Shown here: positions 8,051-17,276 of the stretch, one piece after another
How positions within the stretch are numbered: the first letter of the stretch is position 1
Layout of the letters: each line of letters opens with the position of its first letter
Source: Pseudomonadota bacterium
GTDB taxonomy: Bacteria; Pseudomonadota; Gammaproteobacteria; Pseudomonadales; Halieaceae
Reading direction: 5' to 3'
Assembly: GCA_030591305.1 (NCBI GenBank)
Contig: JAUVBI010000001.1
Span: 1-49,991 of the forward strand
Length of the DNA stretch: 49,991 nucleotides
Notes under the pieces: generated by a model
What the model saw: only the letters and a program-made list of their open reading frames with translations
What the model was told of the DNA's origin: nothing
Databases searched by the model: none
Position numbers and translations under genes: made by a program

Positions 8051-8081
8051 ATTTTCGTTAACCTTAGAGGATTGATTCAAA

Positions 8082-8948
8082 ATGTCAGGAATATGTGATG
8101 GACGAGTAGTTATTGTTACCGGCGCAGGTCGGGGAATTGGGCGTAACCACGCTCTGGAATTTGCCAGACAGGGCGCGAAGGTCGTTGTCAATGACGTGGG
8201 AGGTGGCGATGAATCTCCAGCGGACGAGGTTGTTGCTGAAATAATTGCTCTGGGTGGTCAGGCAGTTGCTAATAGTGATGATATTTCCGATTGGGCAGGC
8301 GCTGAAAACCTGATAAACACGGCGGTTAATGAATTTGGTCAACTGGATGTTCTGGTCAACAACGCCGGAATTATTCGCGACCGCTCATTGGTAAAAATGA
8401 CGGAAGACGAGTGGGACTCGGTTATACGTGTTCACCTGAAAGGGACTTTTGCGCCTTCTCATTTTGCGGCACTGTACTGGAAGGAGCTCTCAGCTGCAGG
8501 CACTCCAAGGGATGCACGCATTATCAATACAACCTCTGCCTCCGGCTTGTATGGCAATCAGGGACAAACAAACTACGGTTCAGCCAAGGCGGGTATTGCC
8601 TCCTTTACCATCACCGCAGCAATGGAGTTGAAGAAATTTGGTGTCACAGTAAATGCAATTTCACCGGGCGCGCTGACGCGTATGACGGCTCCGCTGGGCA
8701 TGGATAAATTGGCAGAGAAAGCGGCGGCCAAGGGATTTGATTTTACCGATCCTGCAAACATTGCCCCACTGGTTGTCTGGTTAGCCAGTGCCGAGTCCAA
8801 GGATATTAGCGGGCGCGTATTTGAAATATTTGGTGGTCGAATTAATGTTTGTGATGGCTGGAAACAGGGTGCGAAAGTGGACAAGAATGCGCGCTGGGAC
8901 GTATCAGAGCTCGGTGAAGTTATTCACTCGCTTCTCGAAAAAACCTGA
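8082..8948 (+). CDS. SDR-family 3-hydroxyacyl-CoA dehydrogenase-like protein
   Basis: 288-residue short-chain dehydrogenase of the 17-beta-HSD type 4/FabG-like branch. It has the NAD(P) motif TGAGRGIG (13-20), NNAG (93-96) and the catalytic Ser152, Tyr165 and Lys169. The Asp38 after the second beta strand (VVVNDVG) favours NAD over NADP. The C-terminal extension after residue 250 ([17 protein letters not shown]) is typical of steroid- and terpenoid-cluster SDRs. It is the first gene of the 15-gene operon and has a close paralogue at 18152. It probably oxidises an (R)-3-hydroxyacyl-CoA made by a MaoC hydratase; the exact substrate is unknown. Confidence 0.9.
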   Translation: MSGICDGRVVIVTGAGRGIGRNHALEFARQGAKVVVNDVGGGDESPADEVVAEIIALGGQAVANSDDISDWAGAENLINTAVNEFGQLDVLVNNAGIIRDRSLVKMTEDEWDSVIRVHLKGTFAPSHFAALYWKELSAAGTPRDARIINTTSASGLYGNQGQTNYGSAKAGIASFTITAAMELKKFGVTVNAISPGALTRMTAPLGMDKLAEKAAAKGFDFTDPANIAPLVVWLASAESKDISGRVFEIFGGRINVCDGWKQGAKVDKNARWDVSELGEVIHSLLEKT

Positions 8949-8959
8949 GCAGCATCACC

Positions 8960-10123
8960 ATGAGTCTTAAAGACAAGGCGGCTATAACCGGTATCGGTGA
9001 AACTGACTATGTTCGAGGATCCAAAAAGGGTTCTATCGAATTAATGCTGGAGGCATCGCGAACGGCAATCGTCGACGCCGGGCTTAAGCCGAGTGACATT
9101 GACGGAATCATACCGCCTCCTATGATGCTGACAGCGGAGGAAGTTGCAGCCAATCTGGGTGTGGCAGACTTGCGTTACGCCGCTACTATCAACATGGGCG
9201 GCGCAAGTCCAACATCTGCCCTGCAGAGCGCTGCGCTGGCAATCTCCAGTGGCCTAGCCAGACATATTGTTATTCCTCTGGGATGGCTGGGCACCTCTGC
9301 CATGCGTCCCCGGCCGGGTATGCAGGCGGAAGATCTCCCCATGGGAGCAGTAAAGCGAGCGACACTGGGCCATTACTTACCCTATGGCGCGCATTCTCCC
9401 GTGCAGCAGTATGCCTGGCTGGCCATGCGTCATATGCAGACCTATGGCATCTCCTACGAAGATATGGCGGCGGTTGCAATTGCCTGTCGCAAGCACGCTC
9501 AATTAAATGAGCGGGCGATGATGCGTGGTAAAACTTTGGATCTGGAGCAGTATATGGCATCCCGCTGGGTGTCCGAACCGTTCCGCTTGTTTGACTGCTG
9601 CCTTGAGACCGATGGTGCATGTGCGGTCGTTGTATCTGCTGCAGATGCCGCGCGCGATTGTAAACACAAGCCTATTTATATTATGGGTGCGGCCGAGGGG
9701 CATCCCTATCCTGCGGATGACATTCCTGGTCGGGCCGATATATTGCGTATCGGGTTGTCCTATGCCGCTCCCAGAGCACTGGAGATGGCAGGGATATGTG
9801 CTTCTGACGCCGACTTTTTCCAGTTATACGATTGTTTCACCTATGTTGTGTTGCTGCAGCTCGAAGCACTGGGACTGTGTGGGCCAGGTGAGTCGGGCGA
9901 TTTTGTTCGCGGTGGTCGTATTGAGTTGGGAGGCGAGGCACCCATTAATACCCATGGGGGTCTGCTTTCCCAGGCTCATGTGTGGGGCCTCAATCATGTC
10001 GTTGAAGCGACCAGGCAGTTACGTGGCGCCGCTGGTGCCGCCCAGGTTAAAGATGCTGAAATTGGTATTGTTACGGGCTGGGGTGATTTTGGAGATGGCA
10101 GCTTAGTGGTGTTACGCAAATGA
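8960..10123 (+). CDS. Thiolase-fold lipid-transfer/aldolase-like protein (Ltp2-like)
   Basis: 387-residue SCP-x-type thiolase-fold protein. As in the 1722 gene, the nucleophilic Cys is absent ([13 protein letters not shown] at about residues 77-89) and the active-site H-D-x-F is YDCFT (Tyr290). It overlaps the following DUF35 gene by four bases, so this is a second aldolase-type heteromer. It differs enough from the 1722 product (different N-terminus and no Lys-rich loop) to suggest a different acyl-CoA substrate rather than a recent duplicate. Retro-aldol cleavage is inferred from the Ltp2/ChsH2 precedent. Confidence 0.85.
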   Translation: MSLKDKAAITGIGETDYVRGSKKGSIELMLEASRTAIVDAGLKPSDIDGIIPPPMMLTAEEVAANLGVADLRYAATINMGGASPTSALQSAALAISSGLARHIVIPLGWLGTSAMRPRPGMQAEDLPMGAVKRATLGHYLPYGAHSPVQQYAWLAMRHMQTYGISYEDMAAVAIACRKHAQLNERAMMRGKTLDLEQYMASRWVSEPFRLFDCCLETDGACAVVVSAADAARDCKHKPIYIMGAAEGHPYPADDIPGRADILRIGLSYAAPRALEMAGICASDADFFQLYDCFTYVVLLQLEALGLCGPGESGDFVRGGRIELGGEAPINTHGGLLSQAHVWGLNHVVEATRQLRGAAGAAQVKDAEIGIVTGWGDFGDGSLVVLRK

Positions 10124-10554
10124 GTACTTTCCAAGAAATTATGGCACAGACCGAAAAGCCTGCGCCGCTCACCAGCAATACGCTCGATGAGCAATTCTGG
10201 GCACATTGTGCAGAGCAGCATTTATGCTTTCAGCGCTGTAATAACTGTGATAGTTGGCGCCATCTTCCACGCCATATGTGCGCCCAGTGTGGCTCACCCG
10301 AGTGGCGCTGGGAGGAATCGTCCGGTCAGGGTTTTATCTACTCCTGGACGGTGGCACATCTGCCGACACACCCGGCTTTTGCTGAAGATGTGCCCTATGC
10401 TGTTGCTATTATAGAGCTGGACGAAGGTGTGCGTATGGTTGCCCGGTTAAAGGATATCGAACTGGAAGCACTTACCCTGAATCTTCAGGTAGAGCTGTGT
10501 TTTGAAGGAATTAACTGCATGCTGCCCTTCTTTAAAACTCGCTCCGGCCAATAG
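10120..10554 (+). CDS. DUF35 zinc-ribbon/OB-fold protein
   Basis: 144-residue partner-type protein: an N-terminal helical lead, a zinc ribbon (QRCNNCDSW then [10 protein letters not shown], about residues 40-60) and an OB fold ([10 protein letters not shown] onward). Its start overlaps the stop of the upstream thiolase-like gene (ATGA), which fixes the start and indicates coupled translation. It probably forms the acyl-CoA-binding subunit of the 8960 enzyme. Confidence 0.9.
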   Translation: MSTFQEIMAQTEKPAPLTSNTLDEQFWAHCAEQHLCFQRCNNCDSWRHLPRHMCAQCGSPEWRWEESSGQGFIYSWTVAHLPTHPAFAEDVPYAVAIIELDEGVRMVARLKDIELEALTLNLQVELCFEGINCMLPFFKTRSGQ

Positions 10555-10603
10555 AGCCGGCAGGTGGAACAATGAACTGTATCATCAGGTGGGGACGTCC
10601 AAG

Positions 10604-11734
10604 GTGAAACTGAAAACTCAAATCTGTGACCTGCTGGGGATTGATTACCCCATTGTATTAGGTGGAATGGGTGGAGCCGGTACACCGGCACTTGCCGCCG
10701 CGGTATCAAATGCGGGAGGCCTGGGTGTGCTTGGGGCCGCGGATTGCGGAGCCGATGAACTGCGCGAGAATATTGCGGAGGTTCGGCGTCTCACCGATAA
10801 ACCTTTTGGCGTCAATACACTGCTGCCTGCCTCGGTGCGCAGAGAGGCCAGGGCCGTTGACAAAGAGCAGGAGCCTACTCTGGAAGAGCGCCTGGCAGCA
10901 CATCAGGCCTTTGCCCAGGCGTTTATGGAGCGCGAGGGTTTACGCCAGCCCACCGCACAGGAACACGAGGCGCTGCAGGGCCTGGGGCGGCCCAATCGAA
11001 AAGGACATATCCCCTTTACCCAGGCATTTTTCGAAGAGCAGATGGAAGTCGTTGTCGAGGAGCGGGTACCTGTTTATGCCTCGGGGCTGGGCAGCCCGGA
11101 TCACTGGATGGAGCGCTTACACGCCAATGGTACCAAGGTAATGGCGCTGATTGGCAGTCCCCGGCAGGCCAGGCGCCTGGCAGGCAGCGGCCTGGATGTC
11201 ATCATCGCCCAGGGTAGCGACGCGGGTGGCCATAATTCCGGTATTGGAACCCTGTCACTGGTTCCGCAGGTTGTCGATGCGGTTGATGGTATTCCCGTAC
11301 TAGCCGCCGGTGGCATTGCCGATGGCCGAGGTGTGGCCGCTGCACTGATGCTGGGTGCTCAGGGTGCGTGGATAGGAAGTGCCTTTCTGGCCTCACCAGA
11401 AGCGAATATACTCGATTTTCAAAAGCAGGCAATTATTGATGGCACCGCCGAGTCAAGCACGGTGTCGCTGGGTTGGACGGGAAAACCTGCCCGGGTGTTG
11501 CGTAGTAAATGGACAGATGCCTGGCTAAATGCCGACCTGGATCCGCTGCCTATGCCGTATCAGCAAATGATCTCGTGGCCGGTTATGGCCGCTGCCTCTC
11601 TGGCCGGGCGCCAGGATATAGCGCCGGGAACAGCGGGGCAGGGAATTGGACTTGTACGAGAAATTCGACCGGCGGGCGATATTGTTGCCAGTCTGGTTTC
11701 AGGGGCTGAAAAGGCACTGCACTTCGGGGCGTGA
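10604..11734 (+). CDS. Nitronate monooxygenase-family flavin oxidoreductase (IpdC-like)
   Basis: 376-residue TIM-barrel FMN protein of the 2-nitropropane dioxygenase/nitronate monooxygenase family. Visible elements are the N-terminal PIVLGGMGGAG, the core IIAQGSDAGGH with the conserved His, and the phosphate-binding stretch VLAAGGIADGRG then GAQGAWIGSAF. In actinobacterial steroid C/D-ring catabolism a homologue, IpdC, acts as a reductase on an indane-acyl-CoA intermediate, so a redox role on a cyclic CoA ester is more likely here than nitronate oxidation. A GTG at 10604 preceded by GGTGGGG is preferred; the frame stays open back to 10502, inside the DUF35 gene. Confidence 0.85.
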   Translation: MKLKTQICDLLGIDYPIVLGGMGGAGTPALAAAVSNAGGLGVLGAADCGADELRENIAEVRRLTDKPFGVNTLLPASVRREARAVDKEQEPTLEERLAAHQAFAQAFMEREGLRQPTAQEHEALQGLGRPNRKGHIPFTQAFFEEQMEVVVEERVPVYASGLGSPDHWMERLHANGTKVMALIGSPRQARRLAGSGLDVIIAQGSDAGGHNSGIGTLSLVPQVVDAVDGIPVLAAGGIADGRGVAAALMLGAQGAWIGSAFLASPEANILDFQKQAIIDGTAESSTVSLGWTGKPARVLRSKWTDAWLNADLDPLPMPYQQMISWPVMAAASLAGRQDIAPGTAGQGIGLVREIRPAGDIVASLVSGAEKALHFGA

Positions 11735-11771
11735 TTTACCCGTACTATTGATGGAATGAAGGATTGTCACT

Positions 11772-12566
11772 ATGTCAGAAAACCACACGTTGTTTGAGGT
11801 AGTAGAGGGCGTCGCCGTTATTACGCTTAATCGCCCCAAGGTGTTAAATGCTCTATTGATGGAGCAAACGCATTATCTTGCTGAATTGTTTGAAAAAATG
11901 TCCGGGATGGATGAGATTCGCGCGGTGCTTATTACCGGTGCCGGCGGGGCTTTTTGCTCAGGCGTTGATATTATGGATTCTCAGCGTGAACCGGAGAAAC
12001 CCCCCTCACGGGCAGAAATGATGACACCCATGAGTGCATTCGGTCGGCTGGCGCTTGCGCAATTCAATTTGGGATGCCCGACAGTGGCCGCTATACAGGG
12101 TGTTGCCTCTGGTGTTGGCCTGGCGATTGCGGTCGCCTGTGATCGCCGCTTTGCCGATTCCAGCGCCCGCATGGGAGCCGTCTGGATGAAGCGTGCGTTT
12201 CACCCGGACGGCGGTATTACCTACACCTTGCCCCGGGTTGTCGGTGTATCAAATGCACTGCATATGCTGTCCACAGGTGAGCTTTTTGCGGCGGACAAAG
12301 CCTCGGCTATGGGTTTAATCGATGAATTGGTAGAGGAGGATGAGGTGTTTGATGCTGCTTTCGCCTATGCGAAGCAACTTGCAAGCGGTCCCAGTGTCAT
12401 GATGGGTCTTGCTCGGCGTGCGGTTTACCAGGGGCTCGATGGCAGTCTTGAAGAGGCCATCATGCGCGAGGCCTGGGGTATTACCGTTGCCCCTAAAACG
12501 CAGGATGTTAAAGAAGGTATTCGCGCCTGGATGAAAAAACGACCCCCCGAGTTTAAGGGCCTGTAG
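11772..12566 (+). CDS. Crotonase-family protein, isomerase-like active site
   Basis: 264-residue enoyl-CoA hydratase/isomerase-fold protein with the oxyanion-hole segments GAFCSGVD (59-66) and GVASGVGLA (110-118). Both glutamates of true hydratases are missing: the aligned positions are Ala118 and Trp138. An Asp146 in HPDGG lies where PaaG-type isomerases carry their catalytic Asp. A delta3-delta2 isomerase, or a C-C bond hydrolase as in EchA20-type ring cleavage, is therefore more likely than hydration. The family assignment is firm; the reaction is inferred. It lies 37 bp after the flavoprotein gene within the long operon. Confidence 0.88.
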   Translation: MSENHTLFEVVEGVAVITLNRPKVLNALLMEQTHYLAELFEKMSGMDEIRAVLITGAGGAFCSGVDIMDSQREPEKPPSRAEMMTPMSAFGRLALAQFNLGCPTVAAIQGVASGVGLAIAVACDRRFADSSARMGAVWMKRAFHPDGGITYTLPRVVGVSNALHMLSTGELFAADKASAMGLIDELVEEDEVFDAAFAYAKQLASGPSVMMGLARRAVYQGLDGSLEEAIMREAWGITVAPKTQDVKEGIRAWMKKRPPEFKGL

Positions 12567-12618
12567 CACAGGGCTTACAGCCCAGTAGATTAATACCATA
12601 TTGCCTGAGGTAAATACT

Positions 12619-13383
12619 TTGACTTACGAACAGATTTCCGTCGAACGTCGCGATGATGTGGCGATCATTGCATTGAATCGACCAAAGAAAATGAACGCCT
12701 GGACTTATCAAATGCACGATGAGTTAATCACTGCGATTGAAGTGATAAACGATGATCCGGCTATTGGTGCTATCGTTCTCACTGCCAACGGCAGGGGGTT
12801 TTGTGCCGGTGCTGATTTCGTAGAAAACAGTAAAAAGGATGAAAATGGCAAGCGGGCCAAAGCGGCACGTCGCGAGACCTGGTCTGCATTTATTCGGCAA
12901 TCCAAGCCTGTGATAGCTGCCATCAATGGTGTGGCGCTGGGCATAGGTTCTACCTTAACGCTGCCCTGTGACATTATTTTTGCGTCAGATAAGGCAAAGG
13001 TTGGTCTGATTTTTGTCAAGATGGGCCTGGTCCCCGAGTTGGGTAGTTCGCACTTGTTGGTGCAGCGAGTGGGGCTGGCGAAGGCGAGCGAGATCTGCCT
13101 GACCGGGCGTACCTATGAGGGAGACGAACTTCTTCGTATGGGCCTGGTCGATTACCTGGTAGGCGCAGATGAATTACTCGAGCGTGCTTTTGAACTGGCC
13201 AGTGAAATTGCTAAAAATCCGGCACCACAGTTGCGCATGACCAAGGAGTTATTGGCCTTGAATGGCAGCTGCACTGACCTGGAATTGGTGGAGAAGCGCG
13301 AGGGGGAGATGTTGAAAAAAGCCCTGGCCACACCGGAACATCGCGATGCCGTCAGGGCTTTTCTCAGCAAGGGAAAATCCTAG
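12619..13383 (+). CDS. Crotonase-family protein, ECI-type isomerase
   Basis: 254-residue enoyl-CoA hydratase/isomerase-fold protein. The hydratase glutamates are replaced by Thr112 and Phe132. Glu140 in VPELGSS matches the catalytic Glu of delta3,delta2-enoyl-CoA isomerases (ECI2-type PExxSS). It probably shifts a double bond into conjugation so that beta-oxidation can proceed. TTG at 12619 is chosen as start because GAGGT at 12607-12611 lies 7 bp upstream; a TTG at 12601 is in frame but has no ribosome site. It is flanked by another crotonase upstream and the HMG-CoA-synthase-like fusion downstream. Confidence 0.88.
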   Translation: MTYEQISVERRDDVAIIALNRPKKMNAWTYQMHDELITAIEVINDDPAIGAIVLTANGRGFCAGADFVENSKKDENGKRAKAARRETWSAFIRQSKPVIAAINGVALGIGSTLTLPCDIIFASDKAKVGLIFVKMGLVPELGSSHLLVQRVGLAKASEICLTGRTYEGDELLRMGLVDYLVGADELLERAFELASEIAKNPAPQLRMTKELLALNGSCTDLELVEKREGEMLKKALATPEHRDAVRAFLSKGKS

Positions 13384-13449
13384 CCTCACAAGAAGGTGCT
13401 AACAACTAATTCAGTTAATTCAAAACAACTTATAAAGTGGAGATTCGCC

Positions 13450-14835
13450 GTGACCGGAATTATTCGGTATGGCAGCTATTTGCCGTATTTTCGTCTTAAA
13501 AAGGCTGCGTTTGGTGCTGGCCGTGGTGAGCGGGCAGTCGCGAGCTACGATGAAGACTCAGTTTCCATGGCCGTAGAGGCAGCCCGTGATGCTATTCGTG
13601 GAGCGTGTTCTCCCAATACCCTGATCTTTGCAAGCATCAGTCCGCCCTACGCAGAAAAGCTCAACGCAGCAACCATTGCCTCTGCTCTGGACCTGCCGCG
13701 CGAAACCAGGAGTCTGGAGCTGGGTTCCTGCTCGCGCATGGGCCTCAGTGCTCTGTTGCTGGGTCTGGACCTGGCTCACAGTGGCGATACCACACTGGTG
13801 TGTGCGGCGGATGTTGTCGTGGGAGCCCCGGGAGGTGCCCGTGAAAGCTTGAGTGGCGATGGGGCGGCAGCCTTTATTACCGGCTGTGATGAAGATGCTA
13901 TCGCAATTTTAAAAGGACGAGCATCTGCCACCACAGAAGTCATTGATGTGTGGCGCTTGCCGGAGGACAAGTTTGCACGGCAATGGGAGGAACGTTTTGG
14001 TGCAGACGTATTGAGCCCGGTGTTACTCGATACGGTTAAGCGTGCGCTGGCACAGGCCGGCGTTAAACCTTCGGACCTGCACAGGGTGATACTTGATGCG
14101 GCTAATCCCCGGGTTATTGCAGCTGTTCCAAGAGCCTTGAAGTTGACGCAGGATCAGCTTGTAAACCCCCTGCAGGGAACCGTAGGGCGAGCCGGGACGG
14201 CCAACGTTGGCCTGCAGTTGGCCGCTGCGCTGGACTGCGCGGAGGCCGGTGAAATACTGCTGTTGATATCGGCGGTTGATGGTTGTGATGTAGCGGTACT
14301 TGAAGTGACAGAAAGAATTTCCTCAGCTCGCCCGGAGCGAACACTTGAACGCTGGTTGGCTTCCAAACGCAATGACGTGGACTATCACAGCTACCTTAAG
14401 TGGCGTGGAGTCATGCCTTTTGAGCCACCGCGCAGGCCGGAGCCCGAGCGCCCGGCAGCGCCTGCATCTACTCGTGGTGAACGTTGGAAGATGGCGTTTG
14501 TTGGTGGACGATGCCGCAGTTGTGGGGACATGAACCTTCCGGCACAGCGTGTGTGTGTCAAATGTGGTGCCGTCGACAAGATGGAAAGAGAGCCTTATGC
14601 GGACGCAGTGGGGCGCGTAGCAACCTATACACTGGATCACCTTGCCTACAGTTTGCAGCCACCGGTAGTGGCAGCGGTTGTTGACTATGAGCGCGGAGGG
14701 CGTCTGTCCTGTGAACTCACCGACGTCGATCCGGCAGACGTTGCTATTGGAACGGAGCTGGAAATGACCTTTCGCCGCTTATATACAGGGCAGGGTATCC
14801 ACAATTATTTTTGGAAAGCGCGCCCAAAGCGCTAA
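13450..14835 (+). CDS. HMG-CoA synthase-like/DUF35 fusion protein
   Basis: 461-residue two-part protein. Residues 1 to about 320 are a ketoacyl-synthase-III/HMG-CoA-synthase-like thiolase-superfamily domain with a candidate nucleophile Cys94 (ELGSCSRMG) and glycine-rich GRAGTANVG. After a Pro/Glu/Arg linker (about 330-345) comes a DUF35 module with a zinc ribbon (GRCRSCGD then VCVKCGAV) and an OB fold. It is thus a natural fusion of the same two parts that are separate genes elsewhere in the window. It could catalyse C-C bond formation or its reverse on an acyl-CoA. GTG at 13450 with GGAG at 13439-13442 is preferred; a GTG at 13396 adds 18 unlikely residues. Confidence 0.82.
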   Translation: MTGIIRYGSYLPYFRLKKAAFGAGRGERAVASYDEDSVSMAVEAARDAIRGACSPNTLIFASISPPYAEKLNAATIASALDLPRETRSLELGSCSRMGLSALLLGLDLAHSGDTTLVCAADVVVGAPGGARESLSGDGAAAFITGCDEDAIAILKGRASATTEVIDVWRLPEDKFARQWEERFGADVLSPVLLDTVKRALAQAGVKPSDLHRVILDAANPRVIAAVPRALKLTQDQLVNPLQGTVGRAGTANVGLQLAAALDCAEAGEILLLISAVDGCDVAVLEVTERISSARPERTLERWLASKRNDVDYHSYLKWRGVMPFEPPRRPEPERPAAPASTRGERWKMAFVGGRCRSCGDMNLPAQRVCVKCGAVDKMEREPYADAVGRVATYTLDHLAYSLQPPVVAAVVDYERGGRLSCELTDVDPADVAIGTELEMTFRRLYTGQGIHNYFWKARPKR

Positions 14836-14849
14836 ACGAGGCAATAGGC

Positions 14850-16022
14850 ATGTCCAGTAATGGTATTTGCGATCGCGTGGCGATTGTTGGAATGGGCTGC
14901 ACAGCTTTTGGTGAACGATGGGACCAGAGCGCTGCGGATTTGATGATCGACGCCACCGGTGAGGCTTTTGCCTCGGCCGGCGTAGACAAAGAGCAAATTG
15001 ATGCGTATTGGCTGGGAACTGCCCGGGGTTATTCCGGAAGGACCCTGTCAGAGCCGCTGAAAATTCAATATAAACCGGTAACGCGCGTGGAAAATATGTG
15101 TGCTACCGGCAGCGAGGCCATTCGCAATGCGGCCTATGCGGTAGCCAGTGGCGCCTATGACCTGGTGGCGGCGGTGGGCGTTGAGAAAATCAAGGATTAC
15201 GGTTTTGCCGGGCTTGCAGGCATTCTTCCTCCCAGTGATGGTACCGCTTCTACCATGTCGCCTCCGGCAACGTTTGCGCTATTGGTTCCTGCTTACGCCA
15301 AAAAATTTGGTGTAGATGAAGCCACTATGAAGGAGGTGATCAGCAGGATCGCCTGGAAAAATCACTGCAACGGTGCCAAGAACCCGAAAGCACAGTATCA
15401 GTCAGAGGTATCCATGGAAAAGATTATGAACTCGCCACGGGTTGCCGGTGAGTTTGGTATTTTCGACTGCTCCGGTGTTTCCGATGGTGCCTCTGCTGCC
15501 ATCTTGTGTCGCGCGGAAGATGCACACCTGTATACCGATCATCCGATTTTCATCAAGGCCCTGGCATTTGCAGCGGGTCCTGGTGAGGGCTACGCCAGTC
15601 AGGATTATGATTTTACGACTTTTCCGGAAGTGGTCGCCAGCGCCGAGGACGCCTACAAGCAGGCGGGTATTACGAACCCTCGAGAGGAAATCAGCATGGC
15701 TGAAGTCCACGACTGCTTTACCGTCACCGAGTTGGTGCTGATGGAGGATATGGGATTCTCTGCGCGCGGTGAGGGCTGGAAAGATGTTCTGGCGGGACGT
15801 TTCGATCTGGATGGAGCGCAGCCGATAAATTCAGATGGTGGGCTAAAAAGTTTCGGCCACCCCATAGGGGCGAGTGGGCTGCGCATGATGTATGAGATGT
15901 GGCTGCAATTGCGGGGTGAAGCGGGCGAGCGGCAAATTGATACACCCAAACTCGGGCTTACACATAATCTTGGCGGTGCGCCGGGCTCCTGCGTCAGCTT
16001 TATTTCAATTATTGGTAACTAA
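14850..16022 (+). CDS. SCP-x-type thiolase (acetyl-CoA acetyltransferase family)
   Basis: 390-residue thiolase of the SCP-x branch, but with an intact active site, unlike its relatives at 1722 and 8960: nucleophile Cys84 (ENMCATGSEA), His287 in VHDCFT, His337 in FGHPIGASG and a C-terminal GAPGSC. It is probably a true 3-oxoacyl-CoA thiolase acting on a bulky or branched acyl chain, as FadA5 and Skt-type enzymes do in steroid degraders. ATG at 14850 follows GAGG at 14838-14841 and the previous stop at 14835; the in-frame TTG at 14811 would lie inside the upstream gene. Confidence 0.9.
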   Translation: MSSNGICDRVAIVGMGCTAFGERWDQSAADLMIDATGEAFASAGVDKEQIDAYWLGTARGYSGRTLSEPLKIQYKPVTRVENMCATGSEAIRNAAYAVASGAYDLVAAVGVEKIKDYGFAGLAGILPPSDGTASTMSPPATFALLVPAYAKKFGVDEATMKEVISRIAWKNHCNGAKNPKAQYQSEVSMEKIMNSPRVAGEFGIFDCSGVSDGASAAILCRAEDAHLYTDHPIFIKALAFAAGPGEGYASQDYDFTTFPEVVASAEDAYKQAGITNPREEISMAEVHDCFTVTELVLMEDMGFSARGEGWKDVLAGRFDLDGAQPINSDGGLKSFGHPIGASGLRMMYEMWLQLRGEAGERQIDTPKLGLTHNLGGAPGSCVSFISIIGN

Positions 16023-16074
16023 CGATTTTGTTACAAAGTATTACATTAAGACTAACCAGGAGTACGTATAGCTA

Positions 16075-17241
16075 ATGGATTTTTCACCGAACGAAGAGCA
16101 CCAAATGATACGCGACTCGGTACGTAAAATATGCGCCGACTTTGACAATGATTACTGGATGAAGTGCGATAGGGAGCATCTGTTTCCCTGGGACTTTCAT
16201 AAGGCGCTGGCAGCGGGTGGCTGGGCGGGTGTGGCGATTCCCGAACAATACGGGGGCGCTGGGCTGGGCGTAACGGAAGCGGCAATTGTACTGGAGGAGG
16301 TCGCGGCATCCGGAGCTGCCATCAATGGCTGTACGGTGGTCCACGGAGGCATTTTTGGTATGGAACCGGTTGTGCGCTTTGGCTCAGAGGAAATGAAACA
16401 GCGTATTTTACCCAAGGTGGCTGCTGGGGAGTTGCATATCGCTTTTGGAATTACGGAGCCTAATGCTGGCGTTGATACGTCCAAAATTATTACGCGAGCC
16501 ACGCGTGAAGGTGACCATTACATTGTCAATGGTGCAAAAGTTTGGACATCGAAAGCGCTCGAATCTGACAAAGTTCTGCTACTGGTTCGAACGAAACCTA
16601 TCGAAGAATGCAAATACAAAATGGATGGCATGACGCTACTGCTGGCTGATCTGCAGGTGCCGGAAGTGACTATTACGCCCATTGCCAAAGGGGGACGCAA
16701 TGCGGTTGCCTCTTGTGAAACTGTCTATGACAACCTGAAAGTGCCGGTAACAGATATTGTAGGCAAGGAAAATGAGGGTTTTAAGTGCCTGCTACCAGGG
16801 CTTAACTCCGAGCGAATTCTGGTTGCCGCAGAGTCTGTTGGTACGGGTCGAGTGGCACTGGAGAAGGCCATCAAATATGCGAAAGAGCGCATTGTCTTCG
16901 ATCGCCCTATTGGGAAGAATCAGGCAATTGCACACCCCCTGGCTAAGGCTTATGCACAGTTGAAAGTAGCGTCACTGGCTATCAAGGAAGCTTGCTGGCG
17001 TATCGATAACAATATGAGTTGCGCCGAAGAGGCCAATATAGCCAAGTACCTGGCTGCCGAGGCTGGATTTTATGCTGCAGATCGCGCCATGCAAACATTG
17101 GGTGGATACGGTATGGCGGAGGAGTACGGCGTCTGCCGATATTGGCGAGAAGTTCGTATTGCACAGCTGGGTCCGGTGCCACAGGAAATGATCCTCAACC
17201 ATATATCCGAGCATGTTCTGGGTCTACCGCGCTCATACTAA
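16075..17241 (+). CDS. Acyl-CoA dehydrogenase
   Basis: 388-residue flavin-dependent acyl-CoA dehydrogenase with the standard three domains: an N-terminal helical domain (IPEQYGGAG), the middle beta domain (FGITEPNAGVD, then VNGAKVWTS) and the C-terminal helical domain (FDRPIGKNQAIAHPLA, then LGGYGMAEEYG). It introduces a 2,3 double bond into an acyl-CoA and passes electrons to ETF. At the position where many relatives carry a catalytic Glu in YEGT, this protein reads GPVPQEM, a pattern typical of its subfamily; which residue is the base cannot be decided by eye. Confidence 0.92.
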   Translation: MDFSPNEEHQMIRDSVRKICADFDNDYWMKCDREHLFPWDFHKALAAGGWAGVAIPEQYGGAGLGVTEAAIVLEEVAASGAAINGCTVVHGGIFGMEPVVRFGSEEMKQRILPKVAAGELHIAFGITEPNAGVDTSKIITRATREGDHYIVNGAKVWTSKALESDKVLLLVRTKPIEECKYKMDGMTLLLADLQVPEVTITPIAKGGRNAVASCETVYDNLKVPVTDIVGKENEGFKCLLPGLNSERILVAAESVGTGRVALEKAIKYAKERIVFDRPIGKNQAIAHPLAKAYAQLKVASLAIKEACWRIDNNMSCAEEANIAKYLAAEAGFYAADRAMQTLGGYGMAEEYGVCRYWREVRIAQLGPVPQEMILNHISEHVLGLPRSY

Positions 17242-17276
17242 ACATTCACTCAAGGATGAACTAAAAGGTTTTAACA

